Source: DASUBV01 sp963822485
GTDB lineage: Bacteria > Actinomycetota > Actinomycetes > Streptosporangiales > Streptosporangiaceae
Assembly: GCA_963822485.1 (NCBI GenBank)
Contig: CAWGHW010000015.1
Location: 1 to 64,000, forward strand
DNA: 64,000 nucleotides
Direction of reading: 5' to 3'
The notes below the pieces were generated by a model. It saw nothing but the letters and a program-made list of their open reading frames with translations. It was not told where the DNA came from and searched no databases. Below are positions 35,198 through 42,837 of the stretch, piece by piece. The number at the start of each line of letters is the position of its first letter. Position 1 is the first letter of the stretch. The translations under genes were made by a program, and so were the position numbers.

Positions 35198-36276
35198 GGG
35201 CGCCCCGCCCGCGTCCGCCCGCCGCTGGCGCCAGCCCCATCCGCGCGGCGGGCCCCGTCCCCGGCGCCGGCCCGACCCGCCGCACCATCAGCCTCATTCG
35301 CCACACCGGCTCCATCCCTGGCCTCAGCCCCGTCCGCGCGGCCGGCCCCGGTGCCGGCCGGCCGGGGCGGGGCGCCGGGCCGGGCGGGCGGGGCTGGCTC
35401 GGGCTGGGGTTCCCTGGCCAGGGCCGCGACCGTGACCGCGTCCTGCAGGTCGGGCGTGATCCGCTCTCCGGCCGGCACCGGGGCGCCGGGCGGGGCCCAG
35501 ATCCGCCAGTCTCCGCCCCGGCACCAGCTCCGGGCCCGGTCGGCGCCGGCAGGCGGAGCGGCCAGCCCGACGATCGCGCCCGGCATCGCGGCCACGATCT
35601 GGTCCGGCGTCCCCGTGCCCAGCGACTGCCCGTCCGCCAGCACCAGCACCAAGGCCGCGCGCTCGGCCTCGTCCAGGTAGGTCGTCGCCAGCACCACGGC
35701 CGCTCCCGCCGCCGCCGCGCCGGCGATCAGCCGCCACAGGCCCGCCCGGCTGACCGGGTCGATGCCGGTGGTCGGCTCGTCCAGGATGAGCAGGTCCGGC
35801 TGAGGCAGCAGGGCGGCGATCACGCCGAGCTTCTGCCGCATGCCACCGGAGAGCTGCCCGGCCAGCCGGTCCCGCGCGGCGGCCAGCCCGGCCTTGGTGA
35901 TCAGCTCGGCGGACCGCTCCCGTGCCCGCGACGCCGGCAGCCCGTAGGCGGCGGCGCGGAAGGCCAGGTTCTCGGCCACGGTCAGGTCCGGGTAGGTGCC
36001 CGACCCGGCCGGCAGGTAGCCGATCCGCCGCGCGCCGGGTGTGCGCACCTCGCCGGAATCGGGCGCCAGCGCCCCGGCCAGGCAGCGCAGCAGCGTGGTC
36101 TTGCCCGCGCCGTCACCCCCGACGACGACCGTGACCTGGCCCGATGGGGCCGGGAGCCAGATGTCTTCGAGCGCCGGCGTTTTTCCGTACGCAACAAATA
36201 CTCCGCGCGCACCCCAGCCCGGCCCGGCCGGGCTGGCCGGGGCGCCGGCCAGGGTCCCGGCCGCCGGGCCGGTCAC
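35176..36276 (-). CDS. ABC transporter ATP-binding protein with long low-complexity tail
   Basis: 366 residues. Walker A is GGDGAGKTTLLR, the signature LSGGMRQKLGVIAALL and Walker B LLILDEPTTGIDP, all intact. Residues about 285-366 are a Gly/Ala/Pro/Arg-rich tail (for example GAGRADGAEARDGAG) unlikely to fold. The gene starts 4 nt inside the permease stop and ends inside the next ATPase start, so the exporter subunits are made in coupled fashion. It powers the ABC-2 permease. Confidence 0.92.
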   Translation of the reverse strand: MTGPAAGTLAGAPASPAGPGWGARGVFVAYGKTPALEDIWLPAPSGQVTVVVGGDGAGKTTLLRCLAGALAPDSGEVRTPGARRIGYLPAGSGTYPDLTVAENLAFRAAAYGLPASRARERSAELITKAGLAAARDRLAGQLSGGMRQKLGVIAALLPQPDLLILDEPTTGIDPVSRAGLWRLIAGAAAAGAAVVLATTYLDEAERAALVLVLADGQSLGTGTPDQIVAAMPGAIVGLAAPPAGADRARSWCRGGDWRIWAPPGAPVPAGERITPDLQDAVTVAALAREPQPEPAPPARPGAPPRPAGTGAGRADGAEARDGAGVANEADGAAGRAGAGDGARRADGAGASGGRTRAGRPWPSVRR

Positions 36277-37421
36277 GCGCTCTCCCCGGCGGCCGGCACC
36301 GCCCCGCCGGACAACCCGCCGGCCAGGTCACCGGGCCTGGCGCCCGCGCCGGGTCCGGCGCCCGTGACCGCGCGGCCTCGATGGCGGCGGCCGGCCGGGG
36401 CCAGGAACGCGCGGAAGCGCAGGGTGGCCAGGGTGACCACCACGACGCCGAGCAGGCCCAGGATGAGCAGCGGCTGCCACAGCGCGCCGATCGGCTCGGC
36501 GCGCAGCATCACGCCGCGGGAGATCTCGTTGAAGTAGGTCAGCGGCAGCAGGTAGGCGATCCAGCGCACGCCGACGGCGATGGAGGACAGCGGGAAGATC
36601 AGCCCGGACAGCAGGATCTGCGGCAGCATGGTCATCACCGCCAGCTGGATGGCCTGGCCCTGGTTCTGCGACACGCTCGAGATCAGCACGCCGATACCGA
36701 GGGTGACAAACAAGAACATGAGGGCGCCGAGCCCGAACACGGCCGCGGAGCCGCGGAATGGCACGCCGAACACCGCGATGCCCACCACGAGCACGATGGC
36801 CAGGTCGACGGCGGCCACGACGAAGTACGGGACGATCTTGCCGAGGTAGACGTCGCGGGGCCGCAGCGGCATGACGGCGAGCTGCTCGAGCGTGCCGGAC
36901 TGCCGCTCGCGCACGACGCCGAGGCTGGTAATGATCGTCCCGATGAACACCAGGACAACGCCGGCCAGGCCCGGAATCATGACGTCGGACGTCGTCAGTT
37001 TCGGATTGTAGAGAATCGACACCCGCGGCGCGGTCGGCGCCGCAGGTGCCCCGGTGTGCGTCATCCGGCCCAGGGCGGTCAGGGTCGCCTGCGCCGGGAA
37101 CAGCTGGGTGCCGTCGATGAGCACGTCGGGCCGGGTGCCGCCGGTGAGCACGGCGACGGCGGCGTGGCCGTCACGCAGCTCGCGCAGGGCCCAGGCCCGG
37201 CCCTGGCCCGGTGCCGAGCTGACGATGTGGAAGGTCTTGGGCAGCTGCCCCGCCACCGCGCTGGCCTGGGGCCCGGCCACGGCGACGGGGATGGACGTCA
37301 CGTTGAAGCTGGCCGCGTAGCCCAGCACGACCAGCAGCACGATGGGCATCAAGATCATCATGACCAGCGTGCGCCGGTCCCGCCTGATCTGCCGGAACTC
37401 CTTGACGATCATCGCCCACAC
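36273..37421 (-). CDS. ABC-2 type transporter permease
   Basis: 382 residues. It begins MWAMIVKEFRQIRRDRRTL, then TM1 (LVMMILMPIVLLVVLGYAA), a large extracytoplasmic domain (about 45-170), and five further membrane segments (for example GLAGVVLVFIGTIITSLGVV). RERQSGTLEQLAVMPLRPRD marks the ABC-2/YhhJ family. A polar, arginine/glycine-rich C-terminal tail of about 45 residues is extra. First gene of the operon permease-ATPase-ATPase-TetR, so likely an exporter of a toxic compound. Confidence 0.92.
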   Translation of the reverse strand: MWAMIVKEFRQIRRDRRTLVMMILMPIVLLVVLGYAASFNVTSIPVAVAGPQASAVAGQLPKTFHIVSSAPGQGRAWALRELRDGHAAVAVLTGGTRPDVLIDGTQLFPAQATLTALGRMTHTGAPAAPTAPRVSILYNPKLTTSDVMIPGLAGVVLVFIGTIITSLGVVRERQSGTLEQLAVMPLRPRDVYLGKIVPYFVVAAVDLAIVLVVGIAVFGVPFRGSAAVFGLGALMFLFVTLGIGVLISSVSQNQGQAIQLAVMTMLPQILLSGLIFPLSSIAVGVRWIAYLLPLTYFNEISRGVMLRAEPIGALWQPLLILGLLGVVVVTLATLRFRAFLAPAGRRHRGRAVTGAGPGAGARPGDLAGGLSGGAVPAAGESA

Positions 37422-37805
37422 GACGGTGCTCCCTCCAGGCCAAAGAACTCAACGCGCGTTGAATTCTACGCGCGTTGAATTCCGCGGGCAAGGGGCCTGG
37501 GTGGCCCGGGTCTGCGCGGTGTCGTGCCTACGGAGCGGCGTGCGGATTGGCCGACCGGCACACCGGCTCAGGCGCGGCGTGCCGCGGCCTGCGGGGCGGC
37601 GCGCTCGCGGCCTGGCGCATGACCGGCCGCACCGCGGCCTCGGGGGCGGCGCGCCGCGTGTTCTGGTGGGACCCGCCGCCCTGGGCCAAGGCCGGGCGGC
37701 GACGGCAGCCGACCCCGGTGACGCGACCGCTGCCGACCTCGAGGGCCAGGGCGGCCGGGCCGGGCGGTGCTCGCTCCCCGGCCCGATATCTGGTCAGATG
37801 AGTCC
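37422..37805. other. Intergenic region between the exporter operon and the PHP gene
   Basis: Apart from the operator repeats at 37449-37482 I see no gene or clear structure in this 384-bp GC-rich stretch. Several open frames cross it, but none shows a family motif or a ribosome site. It must hold the divergent promoters of the exporter operon and of the PHP-domain gene. Confidence 0.5.
37449..37482. promoter_or_regulatory. TetR-type operator repeats
   Basis: A perfect 14-bp palindrome, TCAACGCGCGTTGA (37449-37462), forms part of two direct repeats of ACGCGCGTTGAATTC at 37452-37466 and 37468-37482, spaced 16 bp. They lie 28 bp upstream of the permease start on the minus strand. The size and symmetry fit a TetR dimer site, and the operon's last gene encodes a TetR protein. 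Confidence 0.7.
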
Positions 37806-39041
37806 ATGGTCGTCACGCGGCACGGGGGACGCTGGACGCTGGAGGACCGCTTCGCGTCGGCCTACCAGTACCTGCCGGTCGAGGTCCCGCGCGGCAGCTA
37901 CGCACTGCGCGTCGAGCTGGAGTACGCGCGGTCCGACGCGATCATGGACCTGGGCTGCCTGGGCCCGGCCGGGTTCCGGGGCTGGTCCGGGGACCGGCGG
38001 CGGTCGTTTGTGATCACGCCCGAGGCGGCGACGCCGGGCTACCTGCCGGGCGAGCTGGAGCCGGGCACCTGGCAGGTAGTGATCGGGCTGCACCGCGTGT
38101 CACCGGAGGGTGCTGATTACCGGGTCAGCGCCGAGGTCTCGGACCGGCCGGGCGAGCTGGCCCCCGACCCGGCGCCGGAGGACCCGCCGCCGCTGACCGA
38201 GCGGCCGCCGCGGCGCGACCTGCCCGCCACGCCAGGCCGCCGCTGGCTGGCGGGTGACCTGCACACCCACACGGTGCACTCGGACGGGGTGATGACCGTG
38301 CCCGAGCTGGCCCGGTTCGCGGCGAGCCGGGGCCTGGACTTCCTGTCCATCAGCGATCACAACACGGTCAGCCATCACCGCGAGCTGGGCCGGGCCGGGG
38401 CGGCGCACGGCATCGTGCTGGTGCCCGGCCAGGAGGTGACCACCGGCGCGGGCCACGCCAACGCGTTCGGCGACATCGGCTGGATCGACTTCCGCGAGCC
38501 GGCGGACCGCTGGCTGGACCACACCGAGCAGGCGGGCGGCCTGCTGTCGGTGAACCACCCGCTGGGCGGGGAACTGAGCTGGATGATCCCGATGAGGCGC
38601 CGGCCGCCGTTGATCGAGGTCTGGCACTGGAGCTGGCTGGACACCCACTGGACGATGCCGCTGGGCTGGTGGCTGGCCTGGCACCCGGAGGCGATCCCGG
38701 TGGGCGGCAGCGACTGGCACCAGCCGGGGCACGACGCGCCGCCGGGCACGCCGACCACCTGGGTGGAGGCTGAGGCCGAGGAGCCGGCGGCGGTGCTGGA
38801 GGCGATCCGGGCGGGCCGGACGGCGGTGTCGGCGGGCCGGGACGGGCCAGTGCTGGTGCGAGTGGGCGACGAGCTGGTGGCCAGCGACGCGGACGGGTCG
38901 ATCCTGGTCGGCCCGGACGGCCCGAAGGCGCGGGTGCGCGGTGACGTAGCCAGGTTCCCGGCCGCGGAGGGCTGCCACCGCCTGGTCGACCCGACGGGCG
39001 CGACGCTAGCCCTGACCGGCTCCTACACCCGCCTGGCCTAG
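37806..39041 (+). CDS. CehA/McbA-family PHP-domain metallohydrolase
   Basis: 411 residues. An N-terminal beta-sandwich (about 1-115) precedes a PHP phosphoesterase domain: GDLHTHTVHSDGVMTVPEL (first metal histidines), FLSISDHNTVSHH, then VNHPLGG and VGGSDWHQPG for the remaining ligands. CehA/McbA enzymes hydrolyse carbamate or phosphoester substrates; the substrate here is unknown. There is no signal peptide. The ATG at 37806 is taken because the conserved sandwich begins just after it. Confidence 0.87.
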   Translation: MVVTRHGGRWTLEDRFASAYQYLPVEVPRGSYALRVELEYARSDAIMDLGCLGPAGFRGWSGDRRRSFVITPEAATPGYLPGELEPGTWQVVIGLHRVSPEGADYRVSAEVSDRPGELAPDPAPEDPPPLTERPPRRDLPATPGRRWLAGDLHTHTVHSDGVMTVPELARFAASRGLDFLSISDHNTVSHHRELGRAGAAHGIVLVPGQEVTTGAGHANAFGDIGWIDFREPADRWLDHTEQAGGLLSVNHPLGGELSWMIPMRRRPPLIEVWHWSWLDTHWTMPLGWWLAWHPEAIPVGGSDWHQPGHDAPPGTPTTWVEAEAEEPAAVLEAIRAGRTAVSAGRDGPVLVRVGDELVASDADGSILVGPDGPKARVRGDVARFPAAEGCHRLVDPTGATLALTGSYTRLA

Positions 39042-39102
39042 ACAGACCCACGGGCCCCCTGCGCCACATCGGCCGCAGGCCAGCGATCTTGGTGGGGGTG
39101 GT

Positions 39103-39164
39103 CAACGACGTGGTTGTTGCTCTGACGTCGCTGGTGCGACGTCAGAGCAACAACCACGTCGTTG
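39103..39164. repeat. Dispersed hairpin, copy 2, perfect 29-bp stem
   Basis: 39103-39131 and 39136-39164 are perfect reverse complements around the 4-nt loop TGGT. The first 28 bases are identical to 12767-12794 in another intergenic region. It is positioned 61 bp after the PHP gene stop and probably terminates transcription. Confidence 0.75.
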
Positions 39165-39289
39165 CGTGACTCGCGCCCAGCCGCCCGGACTAGGCGCCAG
39201 GGTCCGGCCCGAGAAACTTCAGCCCCGCAGGGCACGCGTACCCCGCTCGGCGCACCGGTCCCGGGGCGAGTGGCGGCCGCAACGACGTG

Positions 39290-39331
39290 GTTGGCCCTCT
39301 GGTGCTGCTGTAGGAGCACCAGAGGGCCAAC
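39290..39331. repeat. Dispersed hairpin, copy 3, 17-bp stem
   Basis: 39290-39306 pairs perfectly with 39315-39331 around an 8-nt loop; its core is GGCCCTCTGGTGCT. The 5' side is preceded by CAACGACGTGG (39280), the same lead-in as at 39103 and 12767, joining the two hairpin types into one family. Confidence 0.7.
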
Positions 39332-39513
39332 GATGCCGCTGGGCCGGGCCCAGCGGCGGAAGGTGGGGCCCAGGATCGCTGGGCACGGACCGGGTCGCCG
39401 GGCACGGCCTGAGTCGCCGGGCACGGACCGGAGCGCCGGGGCCCGTCCCGGAGCGCGGGGCACGGCCGGAGCCCGGCCCGGAGCGCTGGGCCCAGGCCGG
39501 GCGCGGGCCGGCG

Positions 39514-41052
39514 CTAGCTGGCTGGGCGGGGTCGGCGCCAGCCGGGGAGCCAGCGGGCGCCGATGGCCAGGCCGACCGCGATCACTGTCTGGATGGCGAG
39601 CACGACCAGGAAGCCGTCGCGCATCCCCACGCCGTCCCTGGCCAGGGCGATGAACAGGCTGCCCAGGGTGGCGACACCCAGGGCCAGCGCGACCTGCTGG
39701 GTGGTGGTCAGCACGCCGCTGCCCGCGCCGGCCGAGGCCGGCGGGACGTCGGACAGCACCACGCCGAACAGCGGGCTCATGATCAGGCCCTGGCCGGCGC
39801 CGGCCACCACCATGCCAGGCACCAGCCAGGCCAGGGAGACGTCCGGCCAGGAGGCCACGACCGTGACCCCGAGGATGATCAGCCCGGCCCCCTGGAGGGT
39901 GGCGCCGGCCGCGAGGACCTTGGCGCCGAAGCGGCGCAGCAGCCGGGGGGTGGACAGCGAGGCGGCCAGGAACACGGCCGCCATGGGTGCCAGCGCGGTG
40001 CCGGCCGCGAGCGCGCTGTCGTGCAGGCCCTGCTGGACCAGCAGGGCGTAGCAGAACATGAAGGCGCCGAAGCCGGCGAAGAACGGCAGCGCCATCAGCA
40101 GGCCGCTGCGCATGCTGCGGTGCCGCAGCAGCGAGGGCGGGACCAGCGGCGTGCGGCCGGACCGCTCCTGGCGAACCTCGAGGAACGCGAACAGGGCGGC
40201 GGCCAGAGGGGCGGCGGCGAGCAGGCCGATCGACCAGTCCGGCCAGCCGAGCGACTGGCCTTCGGTGAGCGGGATCAGCAGCGCGAGCACGGTCACGCCG
40301 AGCGCGGCCGTGCCGTGGTAGTCGATCCGGGCCGCGTTCTCCGACCGGGTGTCTGGCACGTGGCGGCGGGCCAGGATCAGGCCGACGATCCCGACCGGCA
40401 CGTTGACCAGGAAGATCGGCCGCCAGCCTGAGCCGTCGATGTTGGCCGAGACGAGCAGGCCGCCGAGCAGCTGGCCCGCCACGGCGGCGACGCCGCCGGC
40501 CGCGCCATACCGGCCCAGCGCCCTGGCCCGGCGCTCGCCGGTGGTGGTGGCCTGGATGGTGGACAGGACCTGCGGGACCATCATGGCCGCCGAGGCGCCC
40601 TGCGCGGCCCTGGCGATGACCAGGGCGATGGCCGTGGGCGCGAGGCCGCAGGCCAGCGAGGTGAGCGTGAAGGCGGTCATGCCGATCAGGAACAGGCGCT
40701 TGCGGCCGAAGCTGTCGCCGAGCCGGCCGCCCACCACCAGGAGCAGGGCGTAGGCGGACGCGTACGCGGCGACGACCAGCTCCAGCATGGGCGCGCTGGC
40801 GTGCAGGTCCCGGTCGATGGTGGGCAGCGCGACGTTGACGATGAAGAAGTCGACCATGGGCAGGAGCACCCCGACCAGCACGACGGCCAGGCCGGCGCCG
40901 GTGAGCACGGCCGGGCGGCCGGGCTCGCGCTGGGGGGCCTGGCGGTCGCGGCGGTCGTGGCTCCGGGGCGGCAGGACCGTGACCGCCGCCGCGTTCGCGG
41001 GGGCGCCAGCGGGCCGGGAGCCGCTTTCAGTGGAGTTCAGCACGGAAGGCAT
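39514..41052 (-). CDS. MFS transporter, DHA2 family
   Basis: 512 residues, about 14 membrane segments. It shows VDFFIVNVALPTIDRDL in TM1, GGRLGDSFGRKRLFL and GGLLVSANIDGSGWRPIFLVN. It is an efflux pump of the EmrB/QacA type. The first ~35 residues are polar and Arg-rich. It is divergent from an MmyB-type regulator, with about 100 bp between the starts, an arrangement that usually means local control of the pump by that regulator. Confidence 0.93.
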   Translation of the reverse strand: MPSVLNSTESGSRPAGAPANAAAVTVLPPRSHDRRDRQAPQREPGRPAVLTGAGLAVVLVGVLLPMVDFFIVNVALPTIDRDLHASAPMLELVVAAYASAYALLLVVGGRLGDSFGRKRLFLIGMTAFTLTSLACGLAPTAIALVIARAAQGASAAMMVPQVLSTIQATTTGERRARALGRYGAAGGVAAVAGQLLGGLLVSANIDGSGWRPIFLVNVPVGIVGLILARRHVPDTRSENAARIDYHGTAALGVTVLALLIPLTEGQSLGWPDWSIGLLAAAPLAAALFAFLEVRQERSGRTPLVPPSLLRHRSMRSGLLMALPFFAGFGAFMFCYALLVQQGLHDSALAAGTALAPMAAVFLAASLSTPRLLRRFGAKVLAAGATLQGAGLIILGVTVVASWPDVSLAWLVPGMVVAGAGQGLIMSPLFGVVLSDVPPASAGAGSGVLTTTQQVALALGVATLGSLFIALARDGVGMRDGFLVVLAIQTVIAVGLAIGARWLPGWRRPRPAS

Positions 41053-41077
41053 GCCACCATCGTGGCGGCAAACCTTA

Positions 41078-41122
41078 GCCAGGTACTAGAGCCTGTTTAT
41101 ACGGGTACCGACACTACCTGGC
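41078..41122. promoter_or_regulatory. Possible operator between transporter and MmyB-type regulator
   Basis: GCCAGGTA (41078-41085) and its exact reverse complement TACCTGGC (41115-41122) lie 29 bp apart, in the middle of the 101-bp divergent promoter region. They could be half-sites for the adjacent regulator. The arms are short, so the call is tentative. Confidence 0.35.
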
Positions 41123-41153
41123 AACCGCATAAGACGCATGGCATCATAGCAGC

Positions 41154-42137
41154 ATGAGCACTCAGACCCTGGCCAGCCAACCCGAGCCAGCGGCCCGGGC
41201 AGCGACTCAGGCAGTGGCTCAGGCCGGCACCCGTACGCCGCGGCCGGGCCCGGCCGCGTCCCGGCGCCGGGAGCTCGGCGAGTTCCTGCGCAGCAGGCGG
41301 GAGCGCATCGCCCCGGAGGACGTCGGGCTGCCGCCGGCGTCCCGGCGGCGCACGCCGGGGCTGCGCCGCGAGGAGGTGGCCACGCTGGCCGGGGTCGGCG
41401 TGACCTGGTACACGTGGCTGGAGCAGGGCCGGGACATCAACGCCTCGCCGCAGGTGCTGGGCTCGGTGGCCCGCACGCTGCTGCTGGACCCGCACGAGCG
41501 CGAGCACCTGTTCCGGCTGGCCGACGCCCCGGACGGTGCGGGCCAGCAGGACTCGCAGGCACTGCCGCCCACCATCCAGCTGGTGCTGGATCAGCTCGGC
41601 GTGTACCCGGCCTGCGTCCGCAACGCCCGCTACGACATGCTGGCGTTCAACAACTCCTACGAGCGGCTGATGGCCCGCTGCCTTCAGGACCGGCCGTTCG
41701 AGGACCGCAACTCGCTGTGGTGCGTGTTCACCAGCCCGGAGTCGCGCGCGGCCATGATCGACTGGGAGGACGCGGCCCGCCGGATGGTCGCCGAGTACCG
41801 GGCGGCCATGGCCGAGCACGTGTCGGAGCCGGCCTGGAAGTGCCTGGTCAGCCGGCTGCTGAAGGCGTCACCCGAGTTCACGGAGCTCTGGGAGCGGCAC
41901 GAGGTGGCGGCCCCGGAGAACCGGACCAAGCGCTGGCTGCACCCCCAGGTGGGCCTGCTGGAGCTGAATTACACCAACCTGTGGCTGGGCCAGCGGCTCG
42001 GCACCCGGATGACCACCTACACCCCGGCCGACGAGCGGACCGCTGAGCGGCTGCGCGAGCTGGCCGGGCTTCCCTCGCCGCACCAGGTCCGCTGCCAGGC
42101 TGTGGCTAGCGCAGTGGCTAGCGCGGCGGCTAGCTGA
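41154..42137 (+). CDS. XRE/MmyB-type transcriptional regulator
   Basis: 327 residues. The XRE helix-turn-helix reads RREEVATLAGVGVTWYTWLEQGRD (split across residues about 67-90), preceded by the typical ELGEFLRSRRERIAPEDVG and followed by the MmyB-like PAS ligand domain (YPACVRNARYDMLAFNNSYE, NLWLGQRLGTRMTTYTPAD). MmyB-like regulators may bind fatty acids. It has no clear ribosome site. Its 3' end overlaps the convergent reductase gene by 8 bp. Confidence 0.92.
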   Translation: MSTQTLASQPEPAARAATQAVAQAGTRTPRPGPAASRRRELGEFLRSRRERIAPEDVGLPPASRRRTPGLRREEVATLAGVGVTWYTWLEQGRDINASPQVLGSVARTLLLDPHEREHLFRLADAPDGAGQQDSQALPPTIQLVLDQLGVYPACVRNARYDMLAFNNSYERLMARCLQDRPFEDRNSLWCVFTSPESRAAMIDWEDAARRMVAEYRAAMAEHVSEPAWKCLVSRLLKASPEFTELWERHEVAAPENRTKRWLHPQVGLLELNYTNLWLGQRLGTRMTTYTPADERTAERLRELAGLPSPHQVRCQAVASAVASAAAS

Positions 42138-42615
42138 TGGCCAGGCGGAAGACCGGGTAGCCGGGGGCGATGGCGAGCAGCTCGCCGTCCGTGGCGTCCG
42201 GGCCCACGCCATCGAAGAACACGCCGACCTCCACCTTCCAGCGGCGCAGGTAGGCGCGCAGGATCTCGGGCTTGTCGGCGTCGGCCAGCTCGGTGGCGGT
42301 GAACTTCTCCACCCGGCGGCCCACGTGCAGCTCGCCGCCGCCCGCTACCCGCATGTTCTTGACCCACTGGGTGTGGCCGCGCGGCGCGACCAGGTAGCTC
42401 TTGCCCTCGTGGCGGAGCAGGTTGACCGGCGTGGTGCGCCACTGGCCGCTGGTCCGGCCGCGCACGTACAGTACCCGGCTGCCCATCACGCTGATCCCGG
42501 CCTTGGTCAGCCCGGCAACGACGGAGTTGAAGAAGCCCAGCATGGCCCGGCCGGTACCGCTGGTGGGCACGACGTAGCGGCTGGCGTGGTCGGCGTGGTC
42601 GGCGCGCTCGGACAT
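42130..42615 (-). CDS. Deazaflavin (F420)-dependent nitroreductase-family protein (DUF385)
   Basis: 161 residues from the ATG at 42615, with GAGGAG 6 nt upstream. The split-barrel DUF385/Ddn-like fold is visible in VLYVRGRTSGQWRTTPVNL, YLVAPRGHTQWVKNMRVAG and GELHVGRRVEKF, the F420-contacting region. These enzymes reduce quinones or other oxidants with F420H2. It is divergent from a TetR gene, with two matching operator palindromes between them, so it is probably repressed by that TetR protein. Confidence 0.9.
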   Translation of the reverse strand: MSERADHADHASRYVVPTSGTGRAMLGFFNSVVAGLTKAGISVMGSRVLYVRGRTSGQWRTTPVNLLRHEGKSYLVAPRGHTQWVKNMRVAGGGELHVGRRVEKFTATELADADKPEILRAYLRRWKVEVGVFFDGVGPDATDGELLAIAPGYPVFRLAIS

Positions 42616-42679
42616 CGGATGCTCCTCGTGGCTATGGTCCGGGGGTCGGAGGCCCCGCCGGTCGCAGCGCCCCGCCTGG

Positions 42680-42744
42680 GAGCACTGCTCTGGTTTCAGA
42701 TCAATGTTCACTCCAGAGGGCCGCTCTTGTCAAGAGCAGTGCTC
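42680..42744. promoter_or_regulatory. Two TetR-type operators
   Basis: GAGCACTGCTCT occurs on the plus strand at 42680-42691 and on the minus strand at 42733-42744. The two sites are 53 bp apart centre to centre (about five helical turns) in the space between the reductase and the TetR gene. A second overlapping palindrome, GCTCTTGTCAAGAGC (42723-42737), touches the second site. Confidence 0.7.
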
Positions 42745-42785
42745 TCGTTGTTGATCGGCGCTCTCGTAAGTGGCACACTGACGGC

Positions 42786-42837
42786 ATGAAGACGAGCCGG
42801 GGATGAGGGCGGCGGGATGAGGGCGGCACGCGGATGA
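42786..42837 (+). promoter_or_regulatory. Chain of three overlapping mini-ORFs in front of the TetR start
   Basis: ATG at 42786 begins a six-codon frame (MKTSRG) whose stop overlaps the ATG at 42803 (MRAAG). Its stop overlaps the ATG at 42817 (MRAARG), and that stop overlaps the ATG of the TetR gene at 42834. Each joint is ATGA, built from a repeated GGATGAGGGCGGC unit. A CACACT box lies 6 nt before the first ATG, so the transcript may begin there. Confidence 0.55.

Larger units (their letters stand above)
39042..39513. repeat. Intergenic region with two strong hairpins and a 19-bp tandem repeat
   Basis: No gene was recognised. The stretch holds hairpins at 39103-39164 and 39290-39331 (listed separately). 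From 39378 a 19-bp unit (core GGGCACGGACCGG) occurs three times in register (39378, 39397, 39416) and then decays up to about 39500. It lies between convergent genes, so terminators are expected here. Confidence 0.7.

Noticed and set aside
37342..38013. A 223-residue plus-strand frame covering the operator repeats and the start of the PHP gene
   Set aside because: Its second half is out of frame with the recognisable PHP protein and its first half has no motif or ribosome site.
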